Part shown: in pieces, positions 23,636-34,964 of the stretch
Numbering within the stretch: the stretch's first letter is position 1
How the letters are laid out: each line of letters starts with the position of its first letter
Source of the DNA: Lepidonotus clava
Lineage: Eukaryota; Annelida; Polychaeta; Phyllodocida; Polynoidae
Length of the DNA stretch: 64,000 bases
NCBI GenBank assembly: GCA_936440205.1
Contig: OW387148.1
Coordinates: 37,979,003-38,043,002, forward strand
Reading direction: 5' to 3'
Translations under genes and position numbers: made by a program
Notes under the pieces: model-generated
Database searches by the model: none
What the model saw: only the letters and a program-made list of their open reading frames with translations
What the model was told of the DNA's origin: nothing

Positions 23636-23940
23636 CAAGTGGCTTAGCCAGGCTGAAAAACACTGGCAATGACAAACTCTTTCAGGATTCAAACCCACAA
23701 CCTTTGGGTTTGGAGTTGGGGGTCCTAACCACTACACCATGAAGCCACATAGAGGATCTGGATGAGAGTGGAACTAAGTAAAGGGGTAATGACCCAATTT
23801 GCTAGTTCCCACAGGTCATTTAAAAAGCAGTTTAACAAAACAGCAACCAAATGGACTGGCTTGATACAGCCTATTTCGCTGGTTCTTGGTATGACTTGAA
23901 GTAAGTTCAGTGTGTAGAATGCTACATGTGAAAGGACATC
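23636..23940 (-). mobile_element. tRNA-derived SINE, copy 1
   Basis: Read on the minus strand, positions about 23,755-23,693 look like a tRNA head: TAGTGGTTAGGACC as A box and GGGTTTGAATCC as B box. About 180 bp before and 50 bp after the head also match the plus-strand copy at 44,090-44,375 (shared AAGTAAGTTCAGTGTGTA and AGCCTGGCTAAGCCACTTGT blocks in corresponding orientation). Shared sequence on both sides of the tRNA-like part shows a defined repeat rather than a tRNA gene. Confidence 0.65.
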
Positions 23941-24124
23941 ATTTTAGAAGTAGTAGGGTAACCATCATCCAACAATTGCAAACTCCTGAATTGTCCGATT
24001 TCTGGAAATTTGCATACCCATTGACCGTCATCACATGGAATCAGCCATGGAAACAGTGGTAAAATACCAAATTTGTTTGATACTACCAGCGATTCTGACA
24101 CTGATCGTCAGTCAGCATTTGTCG

Positions 24125-24404
24125 TAAAGCGCCATACCCACTAGGTAATTTTACCAATGTCAAATTGCTGGGGGACTGAAAATCGACAGGCGATTGTGCC
24201 AGAGATTCTCTGTGGGTATTTTTGCATGTTCTGGGTGATGGCTAGAGGATCGCAGGTGTAACTGCTGGACAATTGATATCAAACTTGATATTACAGTCGC
24301 CCAACGACTTTACCAGCGATTATTCCAGTCACCTATCGCCCGTCGACTGTAAAATCACCTGGTGGTTATGAAGCTTAAAATCACCTAGTGTGCATGGGGC
24401 TTTA
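24125..24404. mobile_element. MITE-like element with TAAAGCNCCATACCCACTA ends
   Basis: Left end TAAAGCGCCATACCCACTAG and right end CTAGTGTGCATGGGGCTTTA form imperfect terminal inverted repeats around about 240 bp with no coding capacity. The same end motif bounds the element at 57,356-57,576, so this is a small non-autonomous DNA-transposon family. Confidence 0.55.
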
Positions 24405-24843
24405 TAAGGGGGTGGGTGGGGTACATGGCCGAGTGGGCGGGGTAGGGGGGTGGGTGTTGTCTGGGGATCAATACTATGGATGTCTGCGAGCGTTTATCAT
24501 GTCGGCCAACAAGCAGGGGCTGTGAGGGAGGGGGCCATACAGGGGCTGAGGGGGACGAGGCGGAGAGGGGGCTGTGGGGGAGGAGAGGGGCAAACATCAC
24601 GGCCTGTCCTTCCCGCCACCGACATCACGTGACCGCCAAAGGTCGTCTGCTTTACGGTGAAAGACGCCTAAACTCTCCTCCAGGGTATACGTATGGGGTG
24701 GGGGGGGGGGGGGGGTGGGGGGTACTTGTGAATTTGAAGGGTTCCCATTGCCAAATGATGTAGCTTAGAGAAAAGAGTGAGTTTAGAATTTGGAGTGTGG
24801 TCCGACCCCTTTTTTAGGCTACTTCCATAGATAACAATATGGG

Positions 24844-25200
24844 GAGTGAGTGAGTGTGTGAGCGGTGGATGTTTTACGTCATAGCAACAGCCAGGGTCAT
24901 TTTCATGGCAAGAAACAAATTTGGAAGAATTCTTACTTTTCAGACACGTGTTTTGACTTGGTCAGTCTTTGGTGATGATATCTATTAGACGAGGTCAACA
25001 GGGTGGGCAAACAGCAGGGGATCAAAACCATTTTTGCTGTACTTCAGTCCCTTAGTGAACCCACACACCAACTGAGAATCGAGAATCAAAACCACTTGGT
25101 GAGTGCTTGGTCCCCCCTATCATCGTCTTATCTGATCAGCATGGGCTACTGGGGGCCTATATTCTTCCCACGGGGGATACACGATAAGGGGTGGTACCTT
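24844..25200 (+). repeat. Interspersed repeat family A, copy 1
   Basis: Shares a long colinear series of blocks with 49,852-50,170: GTGAGTGAG, GGATGTTTTAC, CAGCCAGGGTCATTTTCATG, GACTTGGTCAGTCTTTG, GGGCAAACAGCAGGGG and CTACTGGGGGCCTATATTCT. No coding frame or inverted ends; likely a SINE or other short retroposon. Confidence 0.7.
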
Positions 25201-25854
25201 ATTAATGCTCATTGTTCTAACTTCTAACTAATTTCACAAACAAAAACTGATAATGATTTCATAAGAAGTATTTAATAGCAGGTTTGGAGATATTTCTATC
25301 CATCATCTAGTATTGAGACACTCTGTATCCCAAGAATATAAGTGGCAGCCAGCAAAAATCCAGGAGTAGTAGGTCACGAAAAGCTGGGGCGGTATTTGGA
25401 AAGTCAGAAGAAACATTCAAAGAATCAGTAACCCCTCCCACCCCCTACCCCCCACACCCTGTCCGACCACTCTCCAAGAAGACTTGATCTACCACCAGCC
25501 TCACTTTACACAAAATCAATCTCCTCCCCGAGACGTCCACTCTCCACGCGTGGGTCTGAGTAGAATATATACGAGTGGTGAGTGCCTAAGGCGGGCACAG
25601 TCTCCGCCCTATAACTCAATGTGCTCCATTGGCGAGCAGCTCATTAAAGTGGTTCAGGACGAGCTGCTCTCGGTTTTGTTTGTTTCTTCACTTTTCTTTG
25701 AAAACTGCTGAGTCATCTCCTGTGAGCTGCTCTCCTTTCATGCTGAGTTACTCTATGATAATGTTTCACCTTATTTCAGAGTGAAGAAAGCGGGACAGGT
25801 TCATTAATATGTGTATGCGACAGTAATACTGCACTCGGCCAGATACAGAATGTG

Positions 25855-26066
25855 ATGATGATGATGATTTGGAGTTTAAGGTCTATTCAGCAATTTTCAG
25901 CTATATCGAGACCAACTCCGGTTTTGGACTTCACCGGTCTGTGATCAGATCTATGAGGGTGGAAACGAAGGCAAGGTAAGGTGAACAGGTAGCTACTGGG
26001 TCTGGGAATCAAACCCGGGCTGGCCGCATGCAATGCCAACACGCTAACCGCTAGACTTCCCCACCC
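25855..26066 (-). mobile_element. tRNA-derived SINE (second type)
   Basis: On the minus strand, about 26,062-26,000 reads as a tRNA-like head with TAGCGGTTAGCGTGTTGG as A box and GGGTTTGATTCCC as B box. A unique body follows. No cloverleaf-complete tRNA is present. SINEs with this type of head are common in molluscan and other spiralian genomes (general knowledge, not searched). Confidence 0.6.
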
Positions 26067-26069
26067 CTC

Positions 26070-28069
26070 TAGATACAGAATGTGTAACCCGACACTGCTC
26101 CCTCTTCATATTGAGGTACTTTTATACCTGCCTGTATACGACCCATCAGGGTACAATTTCAGCCAATCGCAGGAACCGGAACTACATTGTTTAAGACCGG
26201 ATCTAGTATATGAAACCACTCCAAAAGCCATATTTTCCCCCACTCATCACAGAGAAAATTTGTTTAGGGGAAACTTTAGACTGTATCTTATTTCTAAAGT
26301 CTCATCAGTATCAATTTATCCTCCTCATGCTTATCAACTGGTAAGACATCTCTTCTTTTTATATGATCGTACATTGGAAATTTAAGAAACCGTTCTCTCA
26401 TGTAATATCAAAAGCCCTTTGCATATTAAATTCCCTCTTTTTAATCGATTCATAATTCGGCAAATGGACTTTGCAGCTCATATTATTCAAAAACAAATTT
26501 AATTTCAGCTCATTTACCTCCGGTATGAACTCGCTTTTTGAGTGTAATTTTCTCCCATTTCATTTTCGCCTCAAATTGGATTGCTGACAGAATTAGAAAT
26601 GTTCGAAACTAATCACTCTCTTGTAATACGTCTTGAATATCCATGGCAACAGCAATTAGAGCCCGACCAGCCCAGTCCCTGAGGGCCCCTGCACATTTCA
26701 CGTTCCTCTCGAGCGTCTACCCCTGAGGGTACTCGTGAAATATCGAAGAAATATTCTTTAACGCAGAGTAGGGGAGTATAAAAAGGAACCAAGGACAATA
26801 CGTTTGGAGCATTGGCTAGATATTATGATTCTTTTCTACACTACTGTGAGGGTGTCTTTGCCACCAGTTGGTCCAATAAAAATACAGGAATTACTTTGTT
26901 TTAGACTGGAAATACATTGGAAACCTGTCCAATATGAATATAATTGTACTTAAGTATCAACATAAAAATACATTTTCTTATTACATGGTATTTGTGTCAT
27001 TCAAAGATTGAAATGAATATTCTTAAGTAAGTAGTAGGTAAGAAGAGACGATAGCTATCTGGAAATCCATAAATTTTAGAATATTCATATGGTGGAACCC
27101 TCTCGCTCGGTATGTGAGAGAAATTAAGCTCAAACAATTTGGGATGACGGATAGACATTTTTATATTCTCATCCATGCCCTCCCCAGCCCTCTCAATGGA
27201 TGGATGTGACCACTGATCATGTATATCTCCCCAATCGGCCTTACATGACCGCTCCTCTAACACCCTCACCCCCATCTCATCCACCATCCCCTGAACATCC
27301 CCCCCCCACCTCCCGAACCACTCTGGAGGACGCCTCCATCCCAGGTACCTCACACCCCTCCTGTCCGGGAAATCACAACGGAAATTCGTTTTCCGCGAAA
27401 CCCCAGTGGACCCTGGAGAATATGGGCGAGGGGTTTGTGGGCCCACACCCTGAAAACCGACACCGTGAAATGGTATTTTAAACTAAATATAACCACATGG
27501 GACTTGAAATAAAAAATGATGATATGATGGGACATGGCAAATGTATTTAAATTCCACAGGGTGAAATATTTCTATTAAGAATTTGACACGATGACATTGA
27601 TAATTTTTTCAAATTCAACAGGGTGACAAATTTTGGTCTCAACTTATAACATAAAGTTCGCTATTACTTGATCATCATCTTGAACAGGATGATGTGACCA
27701 TTTCTTACATTGGACCTGCAACATCAGAGTTCCCCCCTCACACACACACCCCACCAAGGGCCGCATACATGAACGTACGGCAGAGGCAAGGGTTAAAAGT
27801 GGGGGCGACCAGACAGAGAAGGGACACAGGGGAGAGGAGGATGGGGCCATTTTTATGGGTCTAGTATACGCCTGGCTGGACCCGGTCCCTGGATCCCAGC
27901 CCCGAATGGCAATGTGACCGGGCCCTTTTAGAGAGTGGTAGGGATTGATGCTGGGGGGGGGGGGGGGGGGGGTACTGACTGTTGCTTTACAAGACTGACC
28001 GCAACTGAAGGTTAGCTGACCACACCGCATTTTGGGGGGGACACAGATCACCGCCCCCGAAAATCATGG
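26070..28069. other. Non-coding stretch; one ACCGGAACT repeat, 20-G tract
   Basis: Nothing coding is convincing. An AGGAACCGGAACTACATTG segment at about 26,170-26,190 recurs near 31,410 and, inverted, near 47,400-47,440. A 20-G tract lies at 27,953-27,972. Confidence 0.45.
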
Positions 28070-28262
28070 TGTGTCAATACGAGAAAATATACAGAAATCA
28101 CCAAAACTGTATGGGGAAACTGCCATACCGACAGCCAGGGTCAATTTCACCACGAAAACAAGTTGGGATGAATTCTGTCTTTGGTGATTGTATCTATGAG
28201 ATGAAGGCGACAGGGCAGGCAAACAGAAGTGGATCAAAACCCAGGAATTTTTTTGGGAGGCA
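28070..28262 (+). repeat. Interspersed repeat family A, copy 2 (partial)
   Basis: Contains the GACAGCCAGGGTCAATTTCA, ACAAGTTGGGA, TTTGGTGATTGTATCTATGA and CAGGGCAGGCAAACAG blocks in the same order as the copies at 24,844 and 49,852, but lacks the rest of the family. Confidence 0.6.
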
Positions 28263-28619
28263 TGACATATAGTAGCAATAAGGCTAAGATTCAACTTATT
28301 CCCTACGTTTTTTCTATGGATGTAGTTCACCACCCCTCTTTTTTGCCTCAAAGTGGCTGACCACACTCAATTTTGACGTACATTGGCCACGCTTTGCAGG
28401 TCTTTTTCGCAGTGGGAACCTTGTCCAACTCCAGTACCCCCCCCCCCTCCCCCTCCCAATCTGGGGGATTACCGTTGGGGGGATCCGTGACCAAGAGGGG
28501 CGGATTATGTGGAAAAGAAGGATTAGGACCGTTTTACACAGAGCTAAGCCGCTCAGGAATCCAAACGTATTTATTCTGGGGGACTGAACGGGGGATGAAG
28601 CCCTATTGATTATCTGGTC

Positions 28620-29610
28620 TTTACTCGGTATATATTATATCAAGGCTGTATACTACGATCCGGTTTTACTCGCGATTTACTGCGGAGAGAAAATCCTCAG
28701 TGGGAATTAGGCCCAATTACCAGGACCAACTATAGACATGTTACATATCGCTGGAAAGAGTTTTAAATGTTCTTTCTAATGGTATGTAGCATGAATGTGC
28801 TCCTGTAAAATCGAGAATGAAAATTAAGGAATTACCTTATTTTTGGAGGTCAAATCGCCAATGGGAACACTGCATGCTTTAGAGTATATAAAGTACTCTA
28901 AAGTTCTCGGTCTGCCAAGCTGGCCCAATACCATAGACCCGGGATTGGGGCTTAGTATTGTGCTCACGGACGACCCATCTCAGCTATTCTATACGGGCAG
29001 TATGGTGTACTTTATGCACCACTCCTCTCCGGGTAATAAAACCGATCTGATATACAGCTGGGAATGTCAATACCTACCGAGGCGGCCAACTGGGTGCATG
29101 ACCCACCGGGCGGGCCGCCGTGTGGGTTACAGGGCCTTCATAAGAAGAGAAGAGAGGTTTAGAGTATGAAGATTAACTCGAGTCTAAAAGACATGTTCCA
29201 CTATAGCCAATAATTTGTTATGGATGTGAAAAATTGGCAGCGGGAATATAGGCTAATCCTAGGCATGTTATATACCATTACAACGGGATTTGCATTTTCT
29301 TTCTGAGCATATGTGTGATGCATGATCTTTTCCTATACTAGGCTTATTGGTGAAAAATCCTGAATTACCAAACCATCGGGAGCCAGAAGCGCCTCATGGA
29401 ATACTGGAGATTAGTATGGGCATAATTCGTTGGGTGAATAGCATAAGGTCGTATCTGACATAGGTCAACCTATATCAGATACGACCTTATGCTATTATGC
29501 ATGTTAGACATCTTTAGAATGGGATTTTGATTCTCTTCCATATTGTATTCACGATGCCCCATGCCGTATAAATAATGAAAAATATTTACCAAATTATCCG
29601 GATTCAGATT
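28620..29610. repeat. Dispersed copies of a ~120-bp repeat unit
   Basis: Segments near 28,690-28,880, 29,200-29,370 and 29,495-29,610 share a pattern: a TAGACATGTTACATATC-like start, a TTTnAAnTTCTTTCT centre and a GAAAATTAAGGAATTACC-like end. This matches the tandem units at 55,650-56,030. A 108-codon open frame at 28,843-29,169 partly overlaps it and has no recognisable features. Confidence 0.5.
29437..29496. repeat. Long near-perfect hairpin
   Basis: AATAGCATAAGGTCGTATCTGA at the left is the exact inverted complement of the sequence ending at 29,496, with an ATAGGT/ACCTAT extension towards a tiny loop. A stem of nearly 30 bp is possible. Confidence 0.9.
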
Positions 29611-31957
29611 TGCCTGGTGGAATAACGGGAGTTAATTGTCCAGGTGCTGGCTCCCCAGGCCTGTATCAGTTCAGAGGGCCGACTGATCAAAGTACAGCGT
29701 CCACAACCTGGAGGGCCCAGATCCCAAGGTCAAGGTCAAGGCCCAGTCACGTGACGGGGGTCACGTGGGCAGGTCACGTGAGCAGCTCGGGCCTGTCGGC
29801 GTCAGCTGGACCTCAGTGCGCATGACTGCACTCTCCCAGCGGGGACGTAATCACCGGCCCCAGGGCCCAAACGGTGGTAGGGTTAGCGATATGTGGGAGG
29901 AGAGTGGTGAAGGCCTGTCACCACCACAGGACGTTTGGTTCATATCGATCAGAACTCTGTTTCCATTTTGTTATTAAAATGTGGATGACTGAAGGTAGAA
30001 TCAATATATGGTATGTCTCCTAATGTATTCCTGGGTTTATATATACAGTACATGGTCGATGTAGTTTCTTGGTCTGTATTATCAATATCGATGTTTGTAC
30101 CTGCTTATGGTTAAGTAAATGGTAAGGAGTGGTCTTTTTTTTTTCTATATCTATGCAAAATACATTGGTCTCAACCGTCAATGCATTTATAAACATATAT
30201 ATTATAGATACATATACATACTCCCTAGAACAGAGTAAAGCCTGGTGCGTCTATTTCTATAATGTGCAGGCCGCTTAGTATGATCGTATCTACGCACAGT
30301 TCGCTTTGTATTGAGTTGAATCTATAATATGATTGTATGTCTCTTTTTTTCTTATTGATTGTGCGATCTTTTTCAACTTAAAGAACGTCATTGTCAGTTA
30401 TTCAGCGGAACAGTACAGTATCGAGGCTGTTCATGTGTAAGAGGCGAACGTCCACCAAAAGGTTGTCTATAATTAAAAAAAAAAAAAAAAAAAAAAAGGC
30501 ACCTGGCACTCAGTCAATATGACACTCACATGCAAAGAGTATCGGCGATATGCTCTGATCACCCACAGGCCACGGGGGGCCACAATTAGTCCGATCGCTC
30601 TGTATGATAGCAGGTCCCCGCTATATATCATGTAATGTATATGTATATGTGGTTATGGGTGTATAGCCTTAAAGTCGACATGGGCTTTTTATCAAATTCA
30701 ACATAAAACATGGGATTTCAAAAGGGGCAATGACAGGCGGAAATGGACATTACCTTTTCTTTAAGTTGACATTAGACATCACAACCAACAATGACAATGG
30801 ACATGAGCATTTCATAAAGCGACGATATCGTCCTCCCTTTGTCAAGCTTACGTCCACCTTTGTTAATCTAACGACATGGCACCAGGGGTAGTGTTTTGTT
30901 TGCCCTTTTAGAACGTCATCTGACGTCATTGGTCACCTCACAAATTTGGTGCAAAGATTTGGCAGTTATAAGTATCAAGTTACGACGTCGTTGCGGACGA
31001 TACCGCCGCTTTAAATTTGACATGTGACATGGTATTTTACCAGCCACTATAGCATGGGCATTTCCTAAAATTGACAAAGCGTCATGGGGATTATAAAATT
31101 CGACATGGACAATTCCTAAAATCGACATGGGACATAAGTACACCCCCTTCCCCCCATACCCCATAACCCTCCTTACGCCCCCATTCAGGCCCCTGTCATC
31201 AATGCTGACAGTGGAGATGCTATCGCCATATGCGCCTAGCGGGCTGTCAGTATATATATATATATGTAATATATATATATAGGGATATATATTATATATA
31301 GATGGAGGTTATGTATGGGAAACGTGTATGTGACATACGTGCCACAAGCCCGCTACTGACTTGGAGGGGTATATATGCTCTATGGGTATCCCCTATTTGT
31401 CCAATAAGAGGAACCGGAACTACATTGGTTATAACCGGAACTAGTTTTACTTTTTAAAGATCAATATAAAAAAATAATTCCTTGATATGTCTACAAGTCA
31501 CACATAGGGACTGCAAATAATAGCCCTCTTCTACCAAGAATCTTCATAAACAAATAGGATGGTGGAACCCGCCCAGCCCTATATTGAGAGGACGTGTCAT
31601 GTGTCCATGCTATACTCTATATGTTTGGGTATATCATCACATCCTGTATGTGACACAGATACATAATACTACTGACTATAGTGTCGGCTTGTATGTTATA
31701 CACAATACATGCTTTCGTGACTGTGAGGCATACTCTGAAAATATATAATTTATATATTCCCATGGATGAATCTCTATGATAACAGTATATGTGTATGTAT
31801 ACTAAGGCACTCTAGTTACCTGGGAATGCTTCAGGCAGCGTGCAGTATGATCCCACAACACGTAGTACACAGTCCCTCCCTGCTACTCCTAATCCACTGA
31901 CTCCAGTCCACCTTACTCCACACCCATAGTATAGTGTATAGTGTATTCCTCCTCCAG
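29611..31957. other. Non-coding stretch with regulatory-like clusters and poly-A
   Basis: Holds a triple CACGTG cluster (listed separately), a 25-bp poly-A run near 30,475-30,498, a CRE abutting an inverted CCAAT (TGACGTCATTGG at 30,921-30,932), degenerate AAATTCGACATGG-like repeats at 30,670-31,140 and an ACCGGAACT repeat near 31,410-31,440. No gene recognised. Confidence 0.5.
29724..29790. promoter_or_regulatory. Triple CACGTG cluster next to nuclear-receptor half-sites
   Basis: CACGTG cores lie at 29,748-29,753, 29,762-29,767 and 29,775-29,780, spaced 14 and 13 bp, all preceded by GT. Just upstream, AAGGTCAAGGTCAAGG (about 29,727-29,742) contains the extended TCAAGGTCA half-site bound by ERR/FTZ-F1-type monomeric nuclear receptors. 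The layout closely resembles the cluster at 5,812-5,846. Confidence 0.4.
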
Positions 31958-32123
31958 TGGCCTCCTGAACACGCGGGTCGTCTCCAGGTGTGGGCGGGCC
32001 CTGACGACGGACGACCTGCTGAGTCGTCGGTTTGTCTCCCACCTAGTGGAGGAACACGCTGCAGCCTCCACCCTCCTCCTCCACCACCTCCTCCTCCAGT
32101 GTCTCTGCCGCAGCCGGCGTCTG
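31958..32123 (+). CDS. Candidate internal coding exon, unknown protein
   Basis: A pyrimidine-rich TTCCTCCTCCAG acceptor ends at 31,957 and a CTG/GTGAGC donor follows 32,123. The 166 bp between carry one base plus 55 codons without a stop, with strong G/C preference at third positions. The peptide has an acidic/aliphatic helix-like stretch (DDLLSRRFVSHLVEEH) followed by a Leu/His-rich segment. I recognise no family, and no neighbouring exon was found on the plus strand. Minus-strand frames across the same block are Arg/Trp-rich and less natural, but cannot be ruled out since a minus-strand gene starts at 38,790. Confidence 0.35.
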
Positions 32124-32640
32124 GTGAGCACGAGCGGCGTCCACTGACTGGGTGAGGAGTGATGAGGGAGGCAGGAGGAGGGAGGGGAGAGGGGGTAGCG
32201 TGCAGTGGGTACGTCTACTTATAGATGGGGCTATCATTAGCCACAGGCCACTTGGCCCGGTGATATATTGTCTCATGTAAACCGTGTAAGCGCAGAGACA
32301 GAGGGAAGGGGCGGAGCAGGTTCATTTTATTGTGTCAACGTGACTGTCGATGTAAAACTCATTTACTATTCCTGTCAGAAAATCAGTCTTCATGTCACTA
32401 ACCTTTCTTGTCACTCACTCACCATGTCTGTCACTCATTCACTATATTAGTAATGACGTCACTACTTCACTGACACTAACTGGTGGACTCGGGAGTGGGG
32501 GAGTGGGAGCGCATATAAGCCTATACTTAGATGGGGCCATGGAGCTATCATAATCATTAGCAGTGGGATCATTGGCCTGGGGGAGGGGGGAATATGTCTC
32601 CTGTGCGCTGTGTGGAGGGAAAGGTCCCTAGCTGTCAATG
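32124..32640. other. Non-coding stretch
   Basis: No gene seen. GTCACTCA-like words towards the end foreshadow the minisatellite that follows. Confidence 0.5.
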
Positions 32641-33640
32641 TGTCCTCGTGACCGTCAATGTGTCACTCAATTACTAAGACTGTCAGTAACCCAATCTTCC
32701 TGTCACACACCCACTGTCACTCACCGTGTCTGTCACACACTCACTCACCAACGTCTGTCACTTGCTCACAGGGTTACTATCTGTGTCACTCATTCACAGT
32801 ATCACCTAGTCATGCCACTCAATAACTTAGTGACTGTGTGTCACCCATTCACTCACTCTCATGCATTCCCATGCTGTCACCCAGTCACTCACCGTGTCAC
32901 TCGCTGTCACCTATTTTCTCATGGTGTCACCAAGTCACTCACCGTGTCACTCACTGTCACCTATTTTCCCATGCTGTCACCCAGTCACTCACCGTGTCAC
33001 TCACTGTCAGCTATTTTCTCATGGCGTCACCCAGTCACTCACCGTGTCACTCACTGTCACCTATTTTCTCATGGCGTCACTCAATCCCTCACCGTGTCAC
33101 TCACTGTCACCTATTTTCTCATGGCGTCACTCAATCACTCACCGTGTCACTCACTGTCACCTATTTTCTCATGGCGTCACTCAATCACTCACTGTGTCAC
33201 TCACTGTAACCTATTTCCTCATGGTGTCACCGTGTCACTCACCGTGTCCCTCACTGTCACATATTTTCTCATGGCGTCACTCAATCACTCACTGTGTCAC
33301 TCACTGTCACCTATTTTCTCATGCTGTCACTCCATCCCTCACTGTGTCACTCACTGTCACCTATTTTCTCATGCTGTCACTCCATCCCTCACTATGTCAC
33401 TCACTGTCACCTATTTTCTCATACTGTCACTCAATCCGTCACTGTCACCTATTTTCTCATGTTGTCACTCACTGTCACCTATTTTCTCATGTTGTCACTC
33501 ACTGTCACCTATTTTCTCATGTTGTCACTCACTGTCACCTATTTTCTCATGTTGCCACTCACTGTCACCTATTTTCTCATGTTGTCACTCACTGTCACCT
33601 ATTTTCCCATGGTGTCACTCCATCCCTCACCGTGTCACAC
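32641..33640. repeat. GTCACTCA minisatellite, 50-bp then 30-bp units
   Basis: Irregular GTCACTCAC words open the block. From about 32,880 to 33,440 a 50-bp unit centred on CACCTATTTTCTCATG repeats roughly 11 times. From 33,441 to 33,620 a shortened 30-bp version repeats six times. Since 50 is not a multiple of three, all three plus-strand frames are open with the same Ser/His/Pro-rich peptide, so none is a gene. Confidence 0.95.
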
Positions 33641-33921
33641 TCTCACACACCATGTCTCACTCCCCTCCTGTCTCACTGCTCGTTCCCCCGTCGTCCCACT
33701 TATCACACTTCACCCTGAACCCGTCCACATCAATTTCCCCCCGTACCGCTCACATTGCATAAAACAGCCTGGGCTCTGGGGGCGGGGAAAAACACGGCTT
33801 TACATATCAGTCAGCAGCCGTCCGCCATGCCATGCCACCCGTGACCCAGCCAGGCGTTCAGGGCCGATATAATGTCGATCCCGAACTATTTAGGACGTGT
33901 TGTATAACCTGAGAGGCGTGT

Positions 33922-33946
33922 ACGAGGTGTGTGTGTATGTGATGTG

Positions 33947-33998
<52 letters not shown>

Positions 33999-34366
33999 CA
34001 ACTTTGTGTGTGTGTGTGCTGTATGTGTGTGTGGTGTGTCTTGTGTGTGTGTGTTTGTGGTGTGTTGTGCGTGTGTGTGCGTGGTGTGGACGTGTGTGTG
34101 TATGTGGTGGGTGTGTATGTGGTGGGTGTATGTGTGTGATGTGTCTGTGTCTGTGTATGTGGTATGAGTGTGGTATATTTGTGTTGTGTGTGTGTGTGCA
34201 GGTGTATGTAGGTGTATGTGTGTGTGCACGCAGTGTGGATGTGTATGTACGTGTCTGTGTAAGTGTGTGTTTGTGTGTGCGTGCCTCGTGTCTGTGTGTG
34301 TATACGTGCCTCGTGTGTGTGTGACTGTGTGTGTGTGTGTGTGTGTGCGTGTGTGTGTGCCCCGCC
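33922..34366. repeat. Compound GT-rich microsatellite
   Basis: Long GT runs interspersed with GTAT, GTGC and GTGG variants. Poly-Cys/Val and poly-His/Thr open frames on both strands are artefacts of the repeat. Confidence 0.95.
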
Positions 34367-34964
34367 CCCTACGGCCGTCTCCCGTACTACTCACACCACG
34401 TGTCCTGCCCCAGGTCACGTCGGATGTGTTGATGGGTCCCTACCTACCTAAGGGGTCTGTTGGGATTTGTTGATAACTTGCCGTGGGGACATTATATGTG
34501 TATGGCATAAATACTAGAATTCCTGCCCATATGCGTTGAATTTCTCCATCTTTGTCTTTAGTTTCATTCCCCAACAATAAACTGGAAAAATCAGAAAAAA
34601 AGAGAGGAGTACGCGGTAACCCATTGGATGGGCCCCTGCAGGTGGACGTCTCATGTCCGAGTATCCCAACCTTGTGATCGTCAGGCCCGTCCTCAGGTCA
34701 GACTGAGTCACTCTTAGGACTAAGGTTATAAACTGAACCGCTCGTGGCGAGTCTTACGTAAAGACTAAAGATAAAGGAGCGCTGTATATTGCCTAGTTTT
34801 GCATCATGAAGATGTATATTTAGTCAATCAGAGATAAAGAGAAATAGCTTGTAAAGCTACTCTTAAAAAGCATTTGCTAAGTCATAAAAATGAAACTTAA
34901 TGTATTCAAATTGATGTCTGGAGTGATGACAAAACCCTTTTTACTTGATGAAACTAAAAGCAGA
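34367..34964. other. Non-coding stretch, nothing recognised
   Basis: No coding frame or repeat relation seen. Confidence 0.5.

Noticed and set aside
23693-23755. tRNA gene
   Set aside because: A and B boxes are present, but the body is diverged, and the same segment recurs with long flanking identity at 44 kb, so it is a SINE head. The same applies near 26,000-26,062.
33441-33620. Evenly spaced 30-bp repeats resembling a CRISPR array
   Set aside because: Units are contiguous with no unique spacers, and the genome is eukaryotic.
32638-33872. Long plus-strand open frames of up to 374 codons in all three frames
   Set aside because: They translate the GTCACTCA minisatellite; equal openness in three frames and identical peptide in each shows it is repeat, not gene.
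33858-34473. Poly-His/Thr and poly-Cys/Val open frames on both strands
   Set aside because: Products of the GT-rich microsatellite.
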